NCBI GenBank assembly: GCA_023250585.1
Contig: JAHFAK010000037.1
Location: 1-17,985, forward strand
Source of the DNA: Deltaproteobacteria bacterium
GTDB lineage: Bacteria > Bdellovibrionota_F > JAHFAK01
Reading direction: 5' to 3'
DNA: 17,985 nt
Shown here: in pieces, positions 13,514 through 17,985 of the stretch
Position numbering within the stretch: position 1 is the first letter of the stretch
How the letters are laid out: each line of letters opens with the position of its first letter
Position numbers and translations under genes: made by a program
Notes under the pieces: model-generated
Told to the model about the DNA's origin: nothing
Databases searched by the model: none
Seen by the model: only the letters and a program-made list of their open reading frames with translations

Positions 13514-16287
13514 ACATAAAAGCATATTCAGAAAAGTCTTTAAGAAATATTTTTAATAGATCAATAATAGCAGTATCTCTACTGACAGTGACTATCTCCT
13601 TAATGGTCACAATGTATATTACAAACAAAAACAGCCAACAGGAACGTTTAAATTATTACAAAAATATCCACAATACAGTAAATGAATTGATGAGATCAGC
13701 ACTTACCATGTCAGATTATGGAGCAATACAAAAAGTTCTCGGATCAGTCTCAAATAAAGACGAAATCAGTACAGTAATAAGTTCGGAAGGAGATATCTTG
13801 TTATCTGATTATAGTAATTATGGACTAGTAGCAAGTCTAAAAAAATTTATAAGGTCTGAGAATAATTGTAAAGAACTACCTGAAAGCCTTAAATACAAAG
13901 AAAAAACTTATAAGATATACTGTCATGAGATGAAAATGCAAAACAGATTAAAAGGAAAAGATGCTACAGTAGGATTACTCCTTACTTTAGTTCCAGGATG
14001 GCATATAAATTCCCCTTCATATGTATTTGTCTATCTTATTAGTATTTCATTATTGTCGGTGGTCATTTTAGTAAGCTTTTTGCGGTTGGTAGTCAGGAAA
14101 AAGATATTAATGCCTATTGAGAGAGTAACGAGAGAAATTACCAAGATGTCTGAAATGCCTTTAGAGAAAAAGTATTTAGAGATAGAAAATCTTAAAGAAG
14201 CTAATGAAATTGTTCTTTTGGTAAAGTCATTCGTTGAGTTGTTTGAAAATTTAAAAAAACATCAAGAACAAGCTGAGATCAATACAAAATTCATTTCCAT
14301 CGGCCACACGACCGCAATCCTTGCTCATGATGTCCGCAAGCCGTTTACAAAGCTGAAAGCTATGCTTAATTATTTTGATGATTATAAAAACTCATCCGGA
14401 CAACTTGAAAATGCAAAACAGGAGATTGATAAATCAATTAAGCACGTTGAAAGTATGATCAACGATATCATGGATTTTTCACGTGAAGTGAAATTGGAAA
14501 CAAAACCAGAAGCATTAGTTGATATGTTTGATTTTTCAATTCGGGAAGTAGCACAGCAGGAAGTGGTTCATATCTCGTCGTTCGTATCTCGTGAAGAGGA
14601 AACAGAAATTGCTATTCGATTTGAGTACAATTTCCAGCATACACATCAGCCATTAGCGGATAACGAAAGGCTCGTGCGGGTATTTTCAAATATTATTGGA
14701 AATGGAATCGAAGCAATTACTGTAATTGGAAAAAAGAATGAGGGAACTATTGCTATAACAACACAAGATGTGATTAAGAATGATACATCTTTTATTGAAA
14801 TAACAATTGCAAATGATGGACCTCCTATTCCCGAAGAAGACATTCCAAAATTATTTGAATCCTTTTTCACCAAAGGAAAGCAAAAAGGCACAGGATTGGG
14901 ATTAGCTTCAGCTCAAAAGCTTATCAATCTTCACGGTGGAGAAATTGTTGGAAGAAATAAAAACACTAAAGACGGTGTTGAATTTATCATGACAGTTCCT
15001 GCTTCAGATGAAAAAGAAGTAATCGATATAAGCAAACTTCCAAAGAATAATAGAGAAGCTGCGTTTGTTACATTAAAGAAAGATACCTATGAACTCGATA
15101 CGATTATTGAAACACTTAAAGATCAACACTTTAACATTCTCCTTTTGGAAGATGAATCACTCTATAGACAAGCAGTAAAGAGCTTAATCAATAAACATGA
15201 AATCCTTAAAAACATAATTATCCTCTATGATGCTCATACCGTAGATGAAGCATTATCGATTATTGAAAAAGAAAATATCACTCACGCAATAGTGGATATT
15301 GATCTCGGTGAAATGCAGACTGGCTTTGATTTTCTTGAAATTCTTCACCGAGCACTGAAAACCGAGAACCGATCACCGCTCTGCATGGTTCATTCAAACC
15401 GACATTTAGATGAGTTTAAACAAAAAGCTTTTTCATTAGGAGCGAAGGCCTTTGTTCCCAAGCCGCTTGCTCTTGAACATCTTGTGGACTTTTTAGATTC
15501 TGGGGAAGAAGAAAAATTGAAAACTAAAGATCAATCCCTAGAGACAAGAAATCAGAAACAAGAGCCGCGCATTCTCGTAATTGATGATGATCCAATGCTT
15601 TTAAACGGAAATACAAAAACACTGGAACGTTACTTTAAGACAAGGGCAATTTATAAAGCCATGAATCCTGAAGAAGCGTTTGAGCTAATAAAGAACACTC
15701 AGGTTGATTATATTTTCTGTGACATTTATTTCGATAATAGTACGTATACGGGGTATGACTTTGTGAAAGAAGTACGAAAAGATAATCCAGATATTCCTAT
15801 CTATCTTGTTTCATCAGAATCAAGGTGCATAGGAGAATCTAAGGCATTGGAATGTGGAGCAAATGGATTTATTGAGCAAATTCTTAATGAAACCAAGATT
15901 GAGAATGCATTAAGCGCCGAACCAATCAAGATCGAGAGCCCGACACCCCAACCTGAAAACCTCGTATTAGCAAAGATATTTCATGATCTTAAAAAACCTC
16001 ATGTACGCTATAGTTATTTAGCCCAAAAGATAAAAAACTGTTCGGATAACGAATTTGAGAAATTACATAATGAACTTATCATGAATTTTGAATACGTTCG
16101 CAATTTACTCGATATTTTACAAAGATATCTTCACGAAAACAAAATTATGATTAATGATCCAGAGTATCGTGCCGAATTCGAGAAAGAATTTGAACATTTT
16201 ATACAAGAGGAAGAGGCAATTACATCTATGCCTCAAGAAGAAGGAGGAAGTTATGTCAAAGCAAAAAATGAACGTCTTAGTAGTTGA
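13510..16287 (+). CDS. Hybrid histidine kinase with two receivers and a C-terminal DHp-like module
   Basis: A 925-residue membrane sensor kinase. TM1 is at about 18-37 and TM2 at about 171-194, enclosing a roughly 130-residue extracytoplasmic domain with cysteines at 120 and 138. A HAMP-like linker and coiled coil lead to a DHp domain with His273 (HDVRKPF), then the ATPase domain with an N-box (SNIIGNGIEA) and GTGLGLA at about 460-466. Receiver 1 (about 540-660) has an aspartate near 596 and the conserved KP; receiver 2 (about 687-800) has Asp738 but EQ in place of the usual Lys-Pro. The C-terminus (about 815-870) carries a second H-box-like FHDLKKPH with His825 and helices, but no ATPase. 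The ATG at 13510 overlaps the binding protein stop; a TTG 9 nt upstream is less likely. The 3' end overlaps the response regulator by 35 bp. Likely detects binding protein-ligand complexes and signals to the downstream regulator. Confidence 0.9.
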   Translation: MNIKAYSEKSLRNIFNRSIIAVSLLTVTISLMVTMYITNKNSQQERLNYYKNIHNTVNELMRSALTMSDYGAIQKVLGSVSNKDEISTVISSEGDILLSDYSNYGLVASLKKFIRSENNCKELPESLKYKEKTYKIYCHEMKMQNRLKGKDATVGLLLTLVPGWHINSPSYVFVYLISISLLSVVILVSFLRLVVRKKILMPIERVTREITKMSEMPLEKKYLEIENLKEANEIVLLVKSFVELFENLKKHQEQAEINTKFISIGHTTAILAHDVRKPFTKLKAMLNYFDDYKNSSGQLENAKQEIDKSIKHVESMINDIMDFSREVKLETKPEALVDMFDFSIREVAQQEVVHISSFVSREEETEIAIRFEYNFQHTHQPLADNERLVRVFSNIIGNGIEAITVIGKKNEGTIAITTQDVIKNDTSFIEITIANDGPPIPEEDIPKLFESFFTKGKQKGTGLGLASAQKLINLHGGEIVGRNKNTKDGVEFIMTVPASDEKEVIDISKLPKNNREAAFVTLKKDTYELDTIIETLKDQHFNILLLEDESLYRQAVKSLINKHEILKNIIILYDAHTVDEALSIIEKENITHAIVDIDLGEMQTGFDFLEILHRALKTENRSPLCMVHSNRHLDEFKQKAFSLGAKAFVPKPLALEHLVDFLDSGEEEKLKTKDQSLETRNQKQEPRILVIDDDPMLLNGNTKTLERYFKTRAIYKAMNPEEAFELIKNTQVDYIFCDIYFDNSTYTGYDFVKEVRKDNPDIPIYLVSSESRCIGESKALECGANGFIEQILNETKIENALSAEPIKIESPTPQPENLVLAKIFHDLKKPHVRYSYLAQKIKNCSDNEFEKLHNELIMNFEYVRNLLDILQRYLHENKIMINDPEYRAEFEKEFEHFIQEEEAITSMPQEEGGSYVKAKNERLSS

Positions 16288-17728
16288 TGACAAGATCAAT
16301 GAGCGTAAGGCGATAGTTGAGATTTTAGAATACGAAAGGCATGCGCTTATCGGAAGTATTTACGAAGCAGGAAGCGAAAAGGAAACACTCGATATACTTT
16401 CGAATAGTATCGACATTGTATTTTTAGATATATGGTTTTTTGCCAAAACCGAAGGTCTTCAACTGCTTATTGAAATAAAAAAACACAACCCTCTCATCGA
16501 AATCATTATGGTAACCAGTGATGGTTCACCGGAAATTATTAGAAAAGTAGTAGATCATGATGTGTACAACTATGTAAAAAAGCCGTTTAAGACGGATGAT
16601 ATTTTAGTTGCCTTTGAAATAGCACGGAGTTTGCGTGAAAAAAATTTAAAAAAAGAATTACAGGATGCATATATCGCAAAGACGAATGAAGCAATTGATG
16701 AAATTGTGGGTATAAGCCCCATTATGAATTCAATTAAGAAAAGCATACGCAATGCGGGAAGGTGTAAGGATATTACTATACTTATTCGAGGAGAATCGGG
16801 AACCGGTAAGGAGCTTGTTGCACGAGCACTCCATAAGGAGTATGGAGACCCAAAACGTCCCTTTGTTGCGGTAAACTGTGGAGCAATCTCAAAGGAATTA
16901 GTTGAAAGCGAACTCTTTGGGCATGAACAGGGTGCATTTACGGGAGCAAAAGATAAGAAACTTGGACTTTTTGAATTAGCGGATAATGGAGACATATTTT
17001 TAGATGAAGTAGCCGAACTTCCTCTAGAATCACAGGCAAAACTCTTACGAGTTCTTGATGGGAGTGGCTTTAGACGCGTGGGTGGTACGGTAACAATGCA
17101 TCCGCATTTTCGCATAATGTGTGCAACGAATCGTAATTTGGAAAATTTGGTAAGGGAAGGAAAATTTAGAGAAGATCTCTATCATCGCATATGCGTGTAT
17201 GAATTAGAACTTCCTCCTTTGCGTGAACGTAAAGAAGATATAATTCCGCTTACAGAAAGTATAGTAACAAAAATAAGCATTCGTTCGCATACTCCTAAAA
17301 AAGTATGTTCAGAAGAGGTCATTGATTATTTTTTGAATCAATCGTGGCCAGGAAATGTGCGAAGTCTTAAGAATATTTTAGAGATTATGGTTATTAATGC
17401 GGAGGGAAAAGAGTTACAATTACGGCATCTGCCGGGAAACAAAATAGAACGCCTTGAACAAAAAACACTCTCGACTTCAGGGAATGACCTCTCGTTCGAT
17501 GATGCGTGCGAATCCTTATATGAAGAATCTCTGTCACGCGGAGTGTATGATGTCATTGAACATGCGGAAAAATACATTATGCAAAAAGCGATTCATAATA
17601 ATAAAAATTTTGCTCAAGCAGCTACCTCACTTAGAACTTCTCGTGTGAATTTCCATAATAAAATGAAAAAATATGGGCTGCATGAGAAGAATGAACGTAT
17701 CCTTACGAAAGAATCGAGTAGTAAATAG
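16253..17728 (+). CDS. Sigma-54-dependent NtrC-type response regulator
   Basis: A 491-residue cytoplasmic activator. The receiver (1 to about 125) has DD at 12-13, the phosphoacceptor Asp59 (FLDIW), MVTSD and KKP. The AAA+ domain follows: Walker A GESGTGKE (about 180-187), the sigma-54-contacting GAFTGA (about 227-232), Walker B DIFLDE (about 246-251) and the sensor/arginine-finger region. The C-terminal Fis-type helix-turn-helix is at about 435-480, weaker than usual (FAQAATSLRTSRVNFHNKMKKYGL). All functional motifs are intact, so it should open sigma-54 holoenzyme promoters when phosphorylated. The ATG at 16253 has AGGAGG 5 nt upstream and lies within the 3' end of the kinase gene. An ORF extension to 16154 has no good ribosome-binding site. 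It is the likely partner of the hybrid kinase and of the two sigma-54 promoters in this window. Confidence 0.9.
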   Translation: MSKQKMNVLVVDDKINERKAIVEILEYERHALIGSIYEAGSEKETLDILSNSIDIVFLDIWFFAKTEGLQLLIEIKKHNPLIEIIMVTSDGSPEIIRKVVDHDVYNYVKKPFKTDDILVAFEIARSLREKNLKKELQDAYIAKTNEAIDEIVGISPIMNSIKKSIRNAGRCKDITILIRGESGTGKELVARALHKEYGDPKRPFVAVNCGAISKELVESELFGHEQGAFTGAKDKKLGLFELADNGDIFLDEVAELPLESQAKLLRVLDGSGFRRVGGTVTMHPHFRIMCATNRNLENLVREGKFREDLYHRICVYELELPPLRERKEDIIPLTESIVTKISIRSHTPKKVCSEEVIDYFLNQSWPGNVRSLKNILEIMVINAEGKELQLRHLPGNKIERLEQKTLSTSGNDLSFDDACESLYEESLSRGVYDVIEHAEKYIMQKAIHNNKNFAQAATSLRTSRVNFHNKMKKYGLHEKNERILTKESSSK

Positions 17729-17738
17729 TAGTATTTCC

Positions 17739-17760
17739 CTTGTTTAAGAGGCTTAACAAG
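17739..17760 (+). terminator. Weak hairpin after the response-regulator gene
   Basis: CTTGTTTAAG, loop AGG, CTTAACAAG pair as a 9-bp stem with one bulged base, 10 nt after the TAG stop. Only scattered T's follow, so if it ends transcription it is not a strong intrinsic terminator. Confidence 0.3.
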
Positions 17761-17797
17761 ATAGTTTAAAAATATAACAAGTAGTGAGTACTATGCA

Positions 17798-17825
17798 GTA
17801 ATGATTATTTACCAATAATCATTAC
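17798..17825. promoter_or_regulatory. Perfect 12-bp dyad before the right-edge sigma-54 promoter
   Basis: GTAATGATTATT (17798-17809), a 4-nt spacer TACC, and AATAATCATTAC (17814-17825) are exact inverted repeats. The dyad ends 39 bp before the -24 TGGCA. It is a good candidate binding site for the sigma-54 activator, close to the promoter but possible, or for a repressor; the arms share TAATGAT with repeats at 7228-7240 and 7301-7314. No T-run follows, so a terminator is unlikely. Confidence 0.6.
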
Positions 17826-17864
17826 ATCCAGTAATTATAAGGCCTGTATACTTTCCAAACAATG

Positions 17865-17880
17865 TGGCATGGATCTTGCT
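17865..17880 (+). promoter_or_regulatory. Second sigma-54 (-24/-12) promoter
   Basis: TGGCATGGATCTTGCT matches the consensus with GG at 17866-17867 and GC at 17878-17879, exactly 10 bases apart. It would start transcription near 17890, about 38 nt before the ATG at 17928, and so drives the gene at the right edge. It differs from the first promoter only in the variable part (both TGGCAT...TTGCT). Confidence 0.75.
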
Positions 17881-17927
17881 TTTCTCATTTGTACCTGGGG
17901 ATAACAATTTCAATAGGAGGATTTTGT

Positions 17928-17985
17928 ATGAAGCGAGCATTTATCACGGAACATGGGCCATTGGTACGAAGGCTATCAGAGTTAC
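17928..17985 (+). CDS. N-terminal fragment of a gene cut by the right edge, unknown
   Basis: ATG at 17928 has AGGAGG (17915-17920) 7 nt upstream, and the open frame runs to the window end, giving MKRAFITEHGPLVRRLSEL. Nineteen residues are too few to assign a family, and no signal peptide is evident. It lies about 38 nt after the predicted start of the second sigma-54 promoter, so it is probably a target of the same regulator and may belong to the same functional system. Confidence 0.6.
   Translation, partial: MKRAFITEHGPLVRRLSEL

Noticed and set aside
16154-16252. Earlier in-frame start for the response regulator
   Set aside because: It lacks a ribosome-binding site and would add a non-conserved stretch before the receiver; AGGAGG precedes the ATG at 16253.
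16570-17115. 181-codon minus-strand frame opposite the sigma-54 regulator
   Set aside because: Antisense shadow of a strongly conserved AAA+ domain; no ribosome-binding site or recognisable motif.

Overview
The window looks like bacterial chromosome from an AT-rich, probably Gram-negative (diderm) organism. I cannot name the phylum. Evidence for Bacteria: two sigma-54 activator proteins (one cut by the left edge), two sequences fitting the -24/-12 sigma-54 promoter, Shine-Dalgarno sites matching the 16S anti-SD, a hybrid histidine kinase with an HDVRKPF H-box, and a Hanks-type Ser/Thr kinase fused to AAA and TPR modules. The mix of sigma-54 activators, hybrid kinases and Ser/Thr kinases recalls Deltaproteobacteria-like, Bdellovibrionota-like or candidate-phylum bacteria, but this is an impression, not a placement. 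I saw no tRNA, rRNA, CRISPR array, transposase or phage gene.

Left part (1-6.8 kb): the tail of a sigma-54 activator; a membrane-anchored surface protein with thrombospondin type-3 calcium-binding repeats and three RGD tripeptides; convergent to it, on the minus strand, a small secreted or membrane protein of unknown function lying downstream of a 1279-residue Ser/Thr kinase / cyclase-like / AAA ATPase / TPR signalling protein with a near-consensus sigma-70 promoter.

Middle (6.8-7.57 kb): no intact gene. It holds the kinase promoter, a possible decayed coding remnant, AT-rich dyads, a sigma-54 promoter (7331-7346) and a leader of about 218 nt.

Right part (7.57-17.73 kb): seven plus-strand genes that look like one transcription unit with overlaps or short gaps: SAM methyltransferase, [small ORFs and a hairpin], secreted alpha/beta hydrolase, MATE-family exporter, hexapeptide acyltransferase, family-5 peptide-type solute-binding protein, hybrid histidine kinase, sigma-54 response regulator. 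The last three are translationally coupled or overlapping. No ABC permease or ATPase accompanies the binding protein, so it may be the ligand-sensing part of the two-component system. The response regulator needs sigma-54, and a sigma-54 promoter heads the operon, suggesting autoregulation. A second sigma-54 promoter with a perfect dyad precedes the next gene at the right edge.

Working hypothesis (inference): a self-regulating sense-and-respond cassette in which an extracytoplasmic ligand is captured by the binding protein, read by the hybrid kinase, relayed through receivers and a C-terminal HDLKKP module to the sigma-54 regulator, which induces enzymes and an exporter that make or release a small molecule. 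A 12-residue ORF with the strongest ribosome-binding site in the window lies inside the operon, just before a 13-bp perfect hairpin, and is either a leader peptide or a candidate peptide product.
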